In this document: positions 18,970-28,167 of the stretch, one piece after another
How positions within the stretch are numbered: the first letter of the stretch is position 1
Layout: every line of letters begins with the position of its first letter
DNA from: Vibrio ponticus
GTDB taxonomy: Bacteria > Pseudomonadota > Gammaproteobacteria > Enterobacterales > Vibrionaceae
Direction: 5' to 3'
DNA length: 64,000 bases
NCBI RefSeq assembly: GCF_009938225.1
Contig: NZ_AP019657.1
Coordinates: forward strand, 2,480,001-2,544,000
The notes under the pieces: model-generated
Told to the model about the DNA's origin: nothing
The model's database searches: none
What the model saw: only the letters and a program-made list of their open reading frames with translations
Program-made: the position numbers and the translations under genes

Positions 18970-20733
18970 ATGGCTGGACACATCCCTCGCAGTTTTATTG
19001 ATGACCTCCTAGCTCGACTTGATATTGTCGATATCATCGACGCACGGGTGAAACTTAAGAAAAAAGGTAAGAACTACGGTGCTTGCTGCCCTTTCCACAA
19101 CGAGAAAACCCCTTCTTTTAGCGTAAGCCAAGAAAAGCAGTTCTATCACTGTTTTGGCTGTGGCGCGCACGGCAATGCCATCGACTTTATGATGGAATAT
19201 GAGCGGCTTGAGTTTGTTGAAGCCATTGAAGAGCTCGCTTCCTTTCTCGGTTTAGATGTCCCTCGTGAACAGCGCCAAGGCGGTCATTTTCGTAACGATC
19301 AACCACAAGCAAGCAGTGATCAAAAACGCAGCTTGTATGATCTTATGGGCAGTATCGGTCAGTTCTACCGTGATCAACTTAAGCAACCAAGCAGTAAGAT
19401 CGCGATCCAATATCTAAAAGATCGTGGGTTATCCGGCGAGATCGTACAGAAATTCGGTATCGGTTATGTCGCCGACGAGTGGGATCTGGTGCGTAAGAAC
19501 TTTGGTCAGCAAAAAACCACCCAAGACATGTTGGTCACTGGCGGTATGCTGATCGAAAACGATAAAGGTAACCGCTACGACCGCTTCCGTGGACGTGTGA
19601 TGTTCCCTATTCGTGATCGTCGTGGTCGCGTGATCGGCTTCGGTGGTCGTGTCATTGGTGACGGTACACCGAAATATCTTAACTCACCAGAAACGCCGAT
19701 CTTCCATAAAGGCAAAGAGCTCTATGGTCTTTACGAAGTATTGCAAGCATATCGTGAACCACCTCGAATCCTGGTCGTAGAAGGCTATATGGATGTGGTG
19801 GCTTTGGCGCAATATGGCGTTGACTACTCGGTTGCGTCATTAGGTACGTCCACCACCGGCGATCATCTGCAAGTCTTATTTAGACAAACCAGCACTGTTG
19901 TCTGCTGTTACGATGGTGACCGCGCTGGTCGCGAAGCGGCATGGCGCGCCATGGAAAATGCGCTGCCATACTTAACCGACGGTCGTCAGCTTAAGTTTAT
20001 GTTTTTACCTGATGGTGAAGACCCAGACTCATACATTCGTCAACAAGGCAAAGAGGCGTTTGAGCAGCAAATTGACTCATCCATGTCGCTGTCTGACTTT
20101 ATGTTTAGCTCGCTCATGCAGCAAGTCGACATCTCAAATCGCGAAGGGATGGCAAAGCTCACCAGCCTTGCAGTGCCGTTGATCGATAAAGTGCCAGGTG
20201 GAACATTACGACTCTACTTAAGAGATTTACTCGGCAAGCGTCTAGGCTTAATGGATGAGCGCCAGTTACAGCAATTAATTAGTAAAGAAGGACAAAAAGA
20301 GGTCCGCGTCCTTCCGCATCAGGAGATTAAACGTACTCCAATGCGTGAGGTTATCGCTTTGCTAATCCAAAATCCGAGCTATGCTGAAATGGTACCGGAT
20401 TTAAGTAGTGTGAAGAACCTAACAGTTCCGGGGCTAAGTTTATTGCTTGAAGTGCTTGAATATTGTCAAGCCAACCCCAATATCACTACAGGTCAATTGC
20501 TCGAGCAATGGCGAAATAGTAGCCACTCAGCACTTATGTTACGTCTCGCGGGATGGGAAATTCCCCTCGATGACGATAACGAAATGGATATATTCTTAGA
20601 CTCATTGGACAAAATTCTGTCCCAGTGCGTCGAAAAACAAATTGAAAACCTGCAGGCCAAAGAAAGAAGCGTCGGTTTATCAGCCGAGGAAAAAAGGGAG
20701 CTGCTAGCACTAATGCTAGATTTGAAAGCGTAA
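18970..20733 (+). CDS. dnaG: DNA primase DnaG
   Basis: DnaG synthesises RNA primers at the replication fork. The 587-residue protein starts MAGHIPRSFIDDLLARLDIVD; a TTG four codons upstream is less likely. The N-terminal zinc-binding domain reads CPFHNEKTPSFSV...FYHCFGCG. The TOPRIM catalytic core has VVEGYMDVVAL and CYDGDRAGREAAW. The C-terminal DnaB-interaction domain ends LLALMLDLKA. It lies behind the internal terminator and upstream of rpoD. Confidence 0.98.
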   Translation: MAGHIPRSFIDDLLARLDIVDIIDARVKLKKKGKNYGACCPFHNEKTPSFSVSQEKQFYHCFGCGAHGNAIDFMMEYERLEFVEAIEELASFLGLDVPREQRQGGHFRNDQPQASSDQKRSLYDLMGSIGQFYRDQLKQPSSKIAIQYLKDRGLSGEIVQKFGIGYVADEWDLVRKNFGQQKTTQDMLVTGGMLIENDKGNRYDRFRGRVMFPIRDRRGRVIGFGGRVIGDGTPKYLNSPETPIFHKGKELYGLYEVLQAYREPPRILVVEGYMDVVALAQYGVDYSVASLGTSTTGDHLQVLFRQTSTVVCCYDGDRAGREAAWRAMENALPYLTDGRQLKFMFLPDGEDPDSYIRQQGKEAFEQQIDSSMSLSDFMFSSLMQQVDISNREGMAKLTSLAVPLIDKVPGGTLRLYLRDLLGKRLGLMDERQLQQLISKEGQKEVRVLPHQEIKRTPMREVIALLIQNPSYAEMVPDLSSVKNLTVPGLSLLLEVLEYCQANPNITTGQLLEQWRNSSHSALMLRLAGWEIPLDDDNEMDIFLDSLDKILSQCVEKQIENLQAKERSVGLSAEEKRELLALMLDLKA

Positions 20734-20831
20734 CCCTGTTTGTATAGGCAGCAATCAATTAATTTGTTAACATGTATGGTTTGCATCTCGCATACTAATT
20801 CCTTCACCAAATACTAAGTTGGATACCGTCT

Positions 20832-22697
20832 ATGGATCAAAATCCGCAGTCACAGCTAAAACAACTTGTCATTAAAGGCAAGGAACAAGGCTATCTGACC
20901 TACGCAGAAGTTAACGACCACCTGCCAGCAGAAATCGTAGATTCTGAGCAGGTTGAAGACATCATTCAGATGATTAATGACATGGGTATCCGAGTGGTGG
21001 AAACTGCTCCGGACGCTGATGATCTTGCGCTAAATGATGATGACACAATTACCGATGAAGACGCAGCAGAAGCTGCGGCGGCAGCGCTTTCAAGCGTAGA
21101 AAGCGAAATCGGTCGAACCACAGACCCAGTGCGTATGTACATGCGCGAAATGGGTACGGTTGAACTACTAACTCGCGAAGGCGAAATCGACATCGCGAAG
21201 CGTATCGAAGATGGTATCAACCAAGTTCAAAATGCCGTAGCGGAATACCCAGGTACTATCCCATACATCCTAGAGCAGTTTGATAAAATCCAAGCGGAAG
21301 AACTTCGCCTGACCGATCTTATCACTGGCTTTGTTGACCCAGATGCAGAAGAAACTGCTGCTCCTACGGCAACACACATCGGCTCTGAGCTTCAAGAATC
21401 AGATCTTGAAGACGAAGATGAAGATCTAGACGAAGAAGATGAAGATGGTGACGACGATTCTGAAACTGAAACAGAAGAAGATACAGGTATCGATCCTGAA
21501 GTCGCACTGGAAAAATTCACGTCGCTACGCAATACATTCCAGAACTACCAACTAGCGGTAAATGAGCACGGTCAAGAAAGCCCGAAAGCTCAAATCGCCC
21601 ACGAACTTGTTCTAGATGTATTCAAAGAATTCCGTCTAACACCAAAACAGTTCGACTACCTAGTTGAAGAGCTACGCACTTCAATGGAACGTGTACGTAC
21701 TCAAGAGCGCCTAATCATGAAGGCTGCGGTTGAATACGGCAAGATGCCTAAGAAGTCTTTCATTACTCTATTTACCGGTAATGAATCAAGCGAAGCATGG
21801 TTAGATGAAATCCTAGCATCAGACAAACCATACGCTGATAAAATCAAGCTAAGTGAAGAAGACATCCGTCGTTCAATCACTAAGCTTAAGATGATTGAAG
21901 AAGAGACCTCTCTAACTGTTCAAAGCATCAAAGACATCAGCCGTCGTATGTCTATCGGTGAAGCGAAAGCTCGTCGTGCGAAGAAAGAGATGGTAGAGGC
22001 GAACTTACGTCTGGTAATCTCTATCGCGAAGAAATACACCAACCGTGGTCTACAGTTCTTGGATCTAATCCAAGAAGGTAACATCGGTCTAATGAAAGCC
22101 GTTGATAAGTTTGAATACCGTCGTGGTTACAAGTTCTCAACTTACGCGACTTGGTGGATTCGTCAGGCGATCACTCGTTCTATCGCAGACCAAGCACGTA
22201 CTATCCGTATTCCGGTACACATGATCGAAACGATCAACAAGCTAAACCGCATCTCGCGTCAAATGCTACAAGAGATGGGTCGTGAGCCGCTACCGGAAGA
22301 ATTGGCAGAGCGTATGCAAATGCCAGAAGATAAGATCCGCAAAGTACTGAAGATCGCTAAAGAGCCAATCTCTATGGAGACACCTATCGGTGACGACGAA
22401 GATTCGCATCTAGGTGACTTTATCGAGGATACCACTCTAGAACTACCACTAGACTCAGCAACAGCAACAAGCCTGAAAGCTGCGACTAAAGACGTTCTAG
22501 CCGGTCTAACTCCTCGTGAAGCGAAAGTACTACGCATGCGCTTTGGTATCGACATGAACACTGACCACACCCTAGAAGAGGTTGGTAAGCAGTTCGACGT
22601 TACTCGTGAACGTATCCGTCAGATCGAAGCTAAAGCACTACGTAAACTGCGTCATCCAAGCCGCTCAGAAACTCTGCGCAGCTTCCTAGACGAGTAA
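20832..22697 (+). CDS. rpoD: RNA polymerase sigma factor RpoD (sigma-70)
   Basis: The housekeeping sigma factor, 621 residues. Region 1.1 is at the N-terminus ([22 protein letters not shown]). Region 1.2 is [17 protein letters not shown] very acidic stretch (about residues 190-220) lies in the non-conserved insert. Region 2 is [27 protein letters not shown]. Region 4 has the [30 protein letters not shown] and ends LRSFLDE. It is the last gene of the operon. Confidence 0.99.
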   Translation: MDQNPQSQLKQLVIKGKEQGYLTYAEVNDHLPAEIVDSEQVEDIIQMINDMGIRVVETAPDADDLALNDDDTITDEDAAEAAAAALSSVESEIGRTTDPVRMYMREMGTVELLTREGEIDIAKRIEDGINQVQNAVAEYPGTIPYILEQFDKIQAEELRLTDLITGFVDPDAEETAAPTATHIGSELQESDLEDEDEDLDEEDEDGDDDSETETEEDTGIDPEVALEKFTSLRNTFQNYQLAVNEHGQESPKAQIAHELVLDVFKEFRLTPKQFDYLVEELRTSMERVRTQERLIMKAAVEYGKMPKKSFITLFTGNESSEAWLDEILASDKPYADKIKLSEEDIRRSITKLKMIEEETSLTVQSIKDISRRMSIGEAKARRAKKEMVEANLRLVISIAKKYTNRGLQFLDLIQEGNIGLMKAVDKFEYRRGYKFSTYATWWIRQAITRSIADQARTIRIPVHMIETINKLNRISRQMLQEMGREPLPEELAERMQMPEDKIRKVLKIAKEPISMETPIGDDEDSHLGDFIEDTTLELPLDSATATSLKAATKDVLAGLTPREAKVLRMRFGIDMNTDHTLEEVGKQFDVTRERIRQIEAKALRKLRHPSRSETLRSFLDE

Positions 22698-22715
22698 TTC
22701 GCGGTCGACTAAACA

Positions 22716-22744
22716 AAAAGGTGAGCAATGGCTCACCTTTTTTG
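22716..22744 (+). terminator. Terminator of rpoD
   Basis: Stem AAAAGGTGAGC / GCTCACCTTTT with an AATG loop and a T-run, 20 bases past the rpoD stop. Confidence 0.95.
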
Positions 22745-22798
22745 TATTTGATTGGTTTAACTGGATAAAAACTAAACGGAATTACCCTAGGTAGTGGC

Positions 22799-22827
22799 TA
22801 GACACTCCCAGCCGCTTCCCCTATAAT
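22799..22827 (+). promoter_or_regulatory. Promoter of tRNA-Ile2
   Basis: TAGACA (22799-22804), a 17-base spacer and a consensus TATAAT (22822-22827). It ends 13 bases before the tRNA, so the tRNA has its own promoter independent of rpoD. Confidence 0.75.
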
Positions 22828-22840
22828 CGTTGACCTATTC

Positions 22841-22916
22841 GGCCCCTTAGCTCAGTGGTTAGAGCAGTCGACTCATAATCGATTGGTCCCCAGTTCAAGT
22901 CTGGGAGGGGCCACCA
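22841..22916 (+). tRNA. ileX: tRNA-Ile2, anticodon CAU (lysidine-modified)
   Basis: A 76-base cloverleaf with encoded CCA: acceptor GGCCCCT/AGGGGCC, D-arm AGCTCAGTGGTTAGAGC, anticodon loop around CTCATAA and T-arm TTCAAGT. It matches the E. coli ileX type closely, so the CAU anticodon is the minor isoleucine tRNA that reads AUA after TilS makes lysidine, not a methionine tRNA. E. coli ileX also lies just downstream of rpoD. Confidence 0.93.
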
Positions 22917-22940
22917 CTTTTTGTGGTAAAGAATTTAGAA

Positions 22941-22972
22941 AGCCTGATGAGGAAACTCGTCAGGCTTTTTTC
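22941..22972 (+). terminator. Terminator of tRNA-Ile2
   Basis: Eleven-bp stem AGCCTGATGAG / CTCGTCAGGCT (one G-T pair) with a GAAA tetraloop and T6. Confidence 0.93.
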
Positions 22973-23006
22973 GTTTTGTACTGCGAGTCTAATTCAAAGT
23001 AATAGA

Positions 23007-23945
23007 TTAGTTGTTATCAAACACAAATGCGGGATCGGCAATCGCTTGTTCTGGCGTTTTGGATACTTGAAACTCAGGATAAAGTTCTGAGGCTCTGAGC
23101 GTCTCTTCGGTAAAGTTTGCAAGTTTACCGATGACATAAATCACGTAGTTTATTCCCCAGCGCTCACGGTCTGTTTCCGCCCCCTTCTTCGCCGTCACGG
23201 CATCACTCGCCGTTAAGCGTTGCTGAGTAATAAACTCTGATGAAAAATGTTCATATTCAAACCGATGATCGGCATGATGCATCGTCAGCAAATCAAGCAT
23301 TTCTGTTTGCGACAACGCGTTAAAATCCAACTGAACACAATGATTCATTGTGCGCTCATCAACCACCGCCAGTGCAGTAATCACTCCGATGTCTTGAATT
23401 TCGTGAGTATAAATAGGTAAGGCCAAGTCGCCAAAAGTCGTGATATTGCGGAAAAAACGTAGATTCGGTAACGCATAGTCAAAAATGACTCCGGTATAAA
23501 TAATGGTCCAGCCAATTCCCGACTCAAACAGTTTTTGCTGGAAGTCTTTCTTCGTATCAAAAATAACGCCGCTACCATAATCAAGCCCCATCGTATGAGC
23601 ACCAAACTCCGTTGGGACAAATCGCTTAACCTTCGCCTCTAATGCTGCCTCCAGCCAAATTGGTTGGAATTGAGTAATAATGGTTTTATCGCCAGGAACC
23701 GCACAAACAAGCGCATCCGCTCCTTGAATCGCTTGTGCGATTGACTCTTTATCACTTAGATCGGCGACTGGAACGATCTTCGCGCCATTCTGAGAATACT
23801 CAGTCAGCTTTTCACTTTCCTTGGTTAAGCTTCGAGTGATCACTGTCACTTGATGACCTAACTTAAGTAGCGCACGAGTCAAAGGCGTACCCACCTGCCC
23901 TGTTGCACCGATGATCGCGATATTCTGTTGGTTAAATGTCGACAT
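23007..23945 (-). CDS. NmrA-like NAD(P)-binding oxidoreductase
   Basis: The 312-residue protein has an N-terminal Rossmann motif IAIIGATGQVGTPLTRALL. The middle of the sequence (FVPTEFGAH, TIIYTGVIFDYALP) matches the NmrA / isoflavone-reductase-like branch of atypical short-chain dehydrogenases. Substrate unknown. It lies downstream of the antiporter gene on the same strand with an 87-base gap that carries a copy of a shared 17-base motif (24009-24025), so it may have its own regulated promoter. Confidence 0.8.
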   Translation of the reverse strand: MSTFNQQNIAIIGATGQVGTPLTRALLKLGHQVTVITRSLTKESEKLTEYSQNGAKIVPVADLSDKESIAQAIQGADALVCAVPGDKTIITQFQPIWLEAALEAKVKRFVPTEFGAHTMGLDYGSGVIFDTKKDFQQKLFESGIGWTIIYTGVIFDYALPNLRFFRNITTFGDLALPIYTHEIQDIGVITALAVVDERTMNHCVQLDFNALSQTEMLDLLTMHHADHRFEYEHFSSEFITQQRLTASDAVTAKKGAETDRERWGINYVIYVIGKLANFTEETLRASELYPEFQVSKTPEQAIADPAFVFDNN

Positions 23946-24008
23946 GCCTGTTATCTCTTATTTAGGTTTAAATTTAAGTTCGATTGCGAATATGAATATG
24001 ATGATTCG

Positions 24009-24025
24009 ATGGTAAATATCGAACC
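24009..24025. promoter_or_regulatory. Shared 17-base motif, copy 1 (upstream of NmrA-like gene)
   Basis: ATGGTAAATATCGAACC lies in the gap before the reductase start codon. It differs by one base from the copy at 25451-25467 between the antiporter and AraC genes. Candidate operator of the adjacent AraC-family regulator (inference). Confidence 0.5.
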
Positions 24026-24032
24026 AGAGCTC

Positions 24033-25376
24033 TTATAGCCACAGTCCCACGCCGAGATAGCCGCCAAAGGCGACAAGTGCAACGGAAGCAACGATAGGGA
24101 GCTGGCTTCGAAAATGACTCTCTGGGCTACATTGTGCCGCTGAAGCAGCAACGATAACGGAATCAGATATTGGGGAACTTTGGTCACCAAAGACCGCACC
24201 AGAGAGCACAGCACCAATCACCACCGGGACTGGAAAGCCCATCTGTACTGCAATTGGAATTGCAATCGGAGTTAAGATACTAACGGTTGCACCAGAACTT
24301 CCTGTTGCAAAAGAAATCATCATGCCAATCAAAAATATCAGGCAAGGTAGTAGTGACACGGCAAGGTTAGCCGTCAGTAGCTCAGCTAAAAATTGTCCGG
24401 TACCAAGTTGACCAATAACATGGCTAAATGTGAAAGCAAGAGTCAGTATTAAGACGGCTGGCAAGATCCGAATCGCTCCCGAAACCATCCAAGATACGCT
24501 TTGTTTGTACGGTACGTCGTTAACATGAAAGAGAATAGCGCTACCAATAAGAGCAACGTAACCACTGCAGTAAATCGCTTTACTGATGTCTCCCCCCAAG
24601 GCAACAACAATTACGATTGTCATAATGAGTAGATAAAATGGGGACATACCAACCCAAAGTGGCACTATAGGGGCGCTTTGCGGTAACGCCCTTTGCTCAG
24701 CACTGCCACCCTGTTGAGCCAGTTTGAAATCATGTTGAAATACCGCCAGAAGAGGCACACTCAATAACACCAGCAATGTATAAAACTGGTAAGGCATCGC
24801 TTGCACAACATAGTCGAGCGATACGCCATCAATTACACCTTGATCGATTTGAGTCTGAATAAGACCAACCAGAAACAGACCGGCACTACTAATCGGCAAC
24901 AGCCAAGCTAAAGGCGCCCCGGTACTATTCGCAATGTATGCTAGTTTCTGTGAAGATATGTCGAATTGCTTAAACAATGGTCGCCCAACCACACCGACGA
25001 TCATCATCGAACCAATCCCTTCCAAGCACATCAAAAAACCCGCGATGAATGCCAGCAATTGAGCGTGACTGCGATTTTTAATTAATGCTCTTTGCGTTGA
25101 GATAATCTGTAAGGCATGGTCGATGGCGGCAGAGCGCTGCAAGAGGTTAATTACGGCACCAATCATCAAAATAAAGATCAGACTATGTATGGTACTGGTT
25201 GATTGCAGCGTAAGACTCAAAGCCTCAATCACACCTTTAAGCCCGGAGATAAATGAGGTTGCCAAAATCAATGAACCGAGAATAATGCCTGAAAAGATGG
25301 CGATGTATGCCTTACGAGTTGATATCGCTAACAAGATCGCTAAAAGCGGCGGGAGTAAAGAAATCCAGTTGTTCAT
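24033..25376 (-). CDS. NhaC-type Na+/H+ (or organic-acid/H+) antiporter
   Basis: A 447-residue inner-membrane protein with about 11-12 hydrophobic segments. The core FATGSSGATVSILTPIAIPIA and GAVLSGAVFGDQSSPISDSVIVAA matches the conserved NhaC-family half-sites. Translation starts at MNNWISLLPPLLAI with a GGAGG site nine bases upstream; an upstream ATG at 25475 overlaps the AraC promoter region and is unlikely. The ion or substrate is inferred from the family. It is divergent from an AraC-type regulator and followed by a reductase, suggesting a small inducible unit. Confidence 0.82.
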   Translation of the reverse strand: MNNWISLLPPLLAILLAISTRKAYIAIFSGIILGSLILATSFISGLKGVIEALSLTLQSTSTIHSLIFILMIGAVINLLQRSAAIDHALQIISTQRALIKNRSHAQLLAFIAGFLMCLEGIGSMMIVGVVGRPLFKQFDISSQKLAYIANSTGAPLAWLLPISSAGLFLVGLIQTQIDQGVIDGVSLDYVVQAMPYQFYTLLVLLSVPLLAVFQHDFKLAQQGGSAEQRALPQSAPIVPLWVGMSPFYLLIMTIVIVVALGGDISKAIYCSGYVALIGSAILFHVNDVPYKQSVSWMVSGAIRILPAVLILTLAFTFSHVIGQLGTGQFLAELLTANLAVSLLPCLIFLIGMMISFATGSSGATVSILTPIAIPIAVQMGFPVPVVIGAVLSGAVFGDQSSPISDSVIVAASAAQCSPESHFRSQLPIVASVALVAFGGYLGVGLWL

Positions 25377-25450
25377 ACCAACCTCCAATAAACTGAGGCT
25401 GTAGTGTATTGTTGTGGTAAAACAAAGGCATGGTAGAGGCAAGCCTAAAA

Positions 25451-25467
25451 ATGGTAGATATCGAACC
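25451..25467. promoter_or_regulatory. Shared 17-base motif, copy 2 (between antiporter and AraC gene)
   Basis: ATGGTAGATATCGAACC is 16/17 identical to copy 1 at 24009-24025. It lies 75 bases upstream of the antiporter ATG and 68 bases upstream of the AraC start, a fitting place for an activator site. Confidence 0.5.
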
Positions 25468-25534
25468 TCCATCAAAGTCTCTCGAGCGAGAACGACGCTA
25501 TAATCTAACTTTCCTCCTTGAAGGGTAATTATCC

Positions 25535-26407
25535 TTGCCTGCGATTCCGAACATTGCCTTTAACCATCAAAAAGCCAATCAGAAAGACATTGAAATCATC
25601 AATCTTGATTCATTACATGCTCGGCAACATCTGATACATAGTCCCTATCACCCACACCGAATCAATTTCTTCAATTTCCTTTTTATTGAGGCTGGTGAAG
25701 GTGCCCATATGATTGACTTTGAACGCTACTCTCTATCGCCAGGTTCAATGCTATTTATCCAGCGCGAACAAGTGCACTGCTTTGAATTCAATGAAAAAAT
25801 CAAAGGAAAAATAGTCTTATTCACGCAAAATTTTTTAGATACGCTGCACGCTCATATGTGCTTGCCAAACTTTACTCCCACGCACTTAAACAAATTGTAT
25901 TCACCGCAAGTTAAATTGGATCCGCAAAGCCAGCAGCGAATTGCAAATTTACTTAGTGAAATTGAGCATGAGCAAAGCCTACCTAACGGCGATTCTCTTA
26001 TTGTGATGTACCTATTTTCCGCGCTTGCACAGACCTTGCACCGTCTAAGACCAAAGCTCACGGAAGACAAACTATCAAAAGAGCAAAGTATTCGACTCGC
26101 GCGATTCTTTGACTTAATTCAGGCGAACTTTCACTGCGTCCGTGATGCAAGTTGGTATGCGAATCAGTTAAATACCACCTACAAAACCTTAAACCAACTA
26201 TGCAAGGCAGCGACAGGGTTGACTGCCAAGCAGATGATCAACTCATTCAGCGGTATTGAGATGAAACGTCGACTAGTCGTCAGCAATACAACAACACAGC
26301 AGTTGGCTTATGATTTTGGTTTTGAGGATGCGAGCAATTTTATTAAGTACTTTAAACAACTAACGGGGATGACGCCGACACAGTTTAAGCAGCACTACAA
26401 ACCATAG
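25535..26407 (+). CDS. AraC-family transcriptional regulator
   Basis: The 290-residue protein has an N-terminal cupin-like sensor domain (NFLFIEAGEGAHMIDFERYSL, MLFIQREQVHCFEF) and a C-terminal double HTH. The HTH is seen in WYANQLNTTYKTLNQLCKAATGLT and QQLAYDFGFEDASNFIKYFKQLTGMTP. The start is taken as TTG at 25535 with AAGGG upstream; this is not certain. It is divergent from the NhaC-type gene and probably controls that gene and the NmrA-like gene. The effector is unknown. Confidence 0.85.
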   Translation: MPAIPNIAFNHQKANQKDIEIINLDSLHARQHLIHSPYHPHRINFFNFLFIEAGEGAHMIDFERYSLSPGSMLFIQREQVHCFEFNEKIKGKIVLFTQNFLDTLHAHMCLPNFTPTHLNKLYSPQVKLDPQSQQRIANLLSEIEHEQSLPNGDSLIVMYLFSALAQTLHRLRPKLTEDKLSKEQSIRLARFFDLIQANFHCVRDASWYANQLNTTYKTLNQLCKAATGLTAKQMINSFSGIEMKRRLVVSNTTTQQLAYDFGFEDASNFIKYFKQLTGMTPTQFKQHYKP

Positions 26408-26433
26408 AGCCTTAGTGATTTGCGTATAGATAC

Positions 26434-26461
26434 AAAAAAGGCTGACGAAAGTCGTCAGCCT
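26434..26461 (-). terminator. Terminator of the NCS2 permease gene
   Basis: Stem GGCTGACGA / TCGTCAGCC with an AAG loop. On the - strand it is followed by T6. It is about 30 bases past the permease stop. Confidence 0.88.
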
Positions 26462-26489
26462 GAGATGATAGATATGAATAGTGGGTATC

Positions 26490-27866
26490 TTAGATCGCCC
26501 AGCCACCGGCGTAGAAGCCGACCAACACCAATGTCAGCAATACGATACCAAAGCTTAACTTCTTCCACTCACCCGCTACCACGCGACCGCAAACTAGGCA
26601 CAAGAAGCCTAGCATAATACCGGTTACGATATTCGCAGTGAGTACGATAAACACCGCACAAACCAAACCTGATAGCGCATCAACTGAATCAGCAAAATCC
26701 AGCTTGCTCACGTTACTTAGCATTAGCAGACCCACATACATCAAAGCTGGCGCTGTCGCGTAACTTGGCACTAAGTAACTGATTGGTGAGATAAACAGTA
26801 CCAGCAAGAACAGCAAACCAACGACTACCGCCGTTAAACCTGTTTTGCCACCAGCCGCTGTACCCGCAGCTGATTCAATGTATACCGCAGCAGGAGAACC
26901 ACCGAAGAAGCCAGACGCGATACTGGCTACTGAATCAGAAGTAAGAGCTTTACCACCATCAATGATGTTGCCATCTTTATCCAGAAGGTTAGCTTGACCA
27001 GCTACCGCGCGAATCGTACCTGTTGCATCAAAGATCGCCGTCATCACTAGCGCAAGCACACTTGGTAAAACCAGTGGGCTGAATGCGCCCATGATGTCCA
27101 TAGTGCCAAATAGCGAGCTTTCACCACCAAAAGAAGGCATCGCGAATAACCCTTGGTATTGCACGTTTGGATCAAAGATCAAACCAAACCCAGAGATTGC
27201 GATGATCACCAATAGAATACCGCCCGGCACTCGGCGTTTTTCTAAACCAAAAATTGCCGCTAAACCTAGCACTGACATAATCACTGGTAGCGAGGTGAAA
27301 TCACCAAACTTAACCGGTAGACCCGCCGCCGCATTTTTCTCAACCAAGCCAACACCATTGGCTGCAATCAGTAGTAGAAATAGACCAATACCGATACCTG
27401 TACCATGCGCGATGCCTGTTGGCAGGTGGGTCAAAATCCACTGACGAAGACCGGTTACCGTAATAGCGGTAAACACCACGCCCATCAAAAATACCGCACC
27501 AAGTGCGACAGGAATCGAAACGCCTTGCCCCAATACCAAGCTAAATGCAGTAAATGCAGTTAAAGAAATAGCACAACCAATCGCCATCGGTAGGTTTGCC
27601 CAAAAACCCATAAGTAGCGAACCAAACGCAGCAACTAAACAGGTTGCAATGAAGACTGCACCTTGGTCAAAACCAGCCGCTCCCAGCATGCTCGGTACAA
27701 CGATCACTGAATAAACCATTGCAAGGAAAGTCGTTAAGCCAGCCAGTACTTCTTGGCGAACGTTACTGCCGCGAGCAGTAATAGAGAAATACGAATCTAA
27801 TTTACCTGCGCCAGTCGTAGGTCGATTTTCAATCTGTTGAACATCGGATGGAGTCTTGTCAGACAT
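26490..27866 (-). CDS. NCS2-family purine permease (AzgA/GhxP type)
   Basis: This 458-residue inner-membrane transporter has about 13 hydrophobic segments. The N-terminus [36 protein letters not shown] and the segment [20 protein letters not shown] are typical of the AzgA-like guanine/hypoxanthine/adenine permeases. It would import purine bases by proton symport. A PurR-like box lies about 220 bases upstream (28084-28099), next to a good - strand promoter, which supports purine control. Exact base specificity is not visible. Confidence 0.88.
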   Translation of the reverse strand: MSDKTPSDVQQIENRPTTGAGKLDSYFSITARGSNVRQEVLAGLTTFLAMVYSVIVVPSMLGAAGFDQGAVFIATCLVAAFGSLLMGFWANLPMAIGCAISLTAFTAFSLVLGQGVSIPVALGAVFLMGVVFTAITVTGLRQWILTHLPTGIAHGTGIGIGLFLLLIAANGVGLVEKNAAAGLPVKFGDFTSLPVIMSVLGLAAIFGLEKRRVPGGILLVIIAISGFGLIFDPNVQYQGLFAMPSFGGESSLFGTMDIMGAFSPLVLPSVLALVMTAIFDATGTIRAVAGQANLLDKDGNIIDGGKALTSDSVASIASGFFGGSPAAVYIESAAGTAAGGKTGLTAVVVGLLFLLVLFISPISYLVPSYATAPALMYVGLLMLSNVSKLDFADSVDALSGLVCAVFIVLTANIVTGIMLGFLCLVCGRVVAGEWKKLSFGIVLLTLVLVGFYAGGWAI

Positions 27867-28038
27867 GGGAGTTCCTATTTACGTTTTTAGACCCAAATAC
27901 CATCAGTGACATCAATTAAAAACAGCGAATAATTGATAACTGAATGGGAGGAAACAGGTCTGTAATGGCAATTTAACAAAGCTGCTAATTTTGGTTAAAT
28001 AGCGGGAAAATTGCAGACCAGACTATTTAAAGGCGACG

Positions 28039-28067
28039 AAATTACCTGTAAATGAACGCAATGACAA
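28039..28067 (-). promoter_or_regulatory. Probable sigma-70 promoter of the NCS2 permease
   Basis: On the - strand TTGTCA (28062-28067), a 17-base spacer and TAATTT (28039-28044). This would give a ~165-base leader. The gap 27867-28167 otherwise holds the PurR-like box and a terminator; no gene is seen in it. Confidence 0.5.
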
Positions 28068-28083
28068 GTGATTTAAACCTTTG

Positions 28084-28099
28084 CCGCAAACGTTACCGT
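28084..28099. promoter_or_regulatory. PurR-like operator upstream of the purine permease
   Basis: CCGCAAACGTTACCGT matches the gammaproteobacterial PurR consensus (ACGCAAACGTTTTCGT) at most positions, including the GCAAACGTT core. It lies just upstream of the predicted -35 element. Confidence 0.55.
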
Positions 28100-28129
28100 A
28101 AAGAGCCGTATACAATTATACGGCTCTTT
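28100..28129. terminator. Terminator of the subtilase gene
   Basis: Perfect 13-bp stem AAAGAGCCGTATA / TATACGGCTCTTT with a CAAT loop, about 40 bases past the protease stop. It can work in both directions, and T-richness is modest. Confidence 0.8.
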
Positions 28130-28167
28130 AACTGACAAATAAGAAACAACAGAGCAAGAAGAACGAC

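Noticed and set aside
22841..22916. Reading the CAU tRNA as tRNA-Met
   Set aside because: Sequence and location match the ileX-type minor isoleucine tRNA, whose CAU is modified to lysidine.
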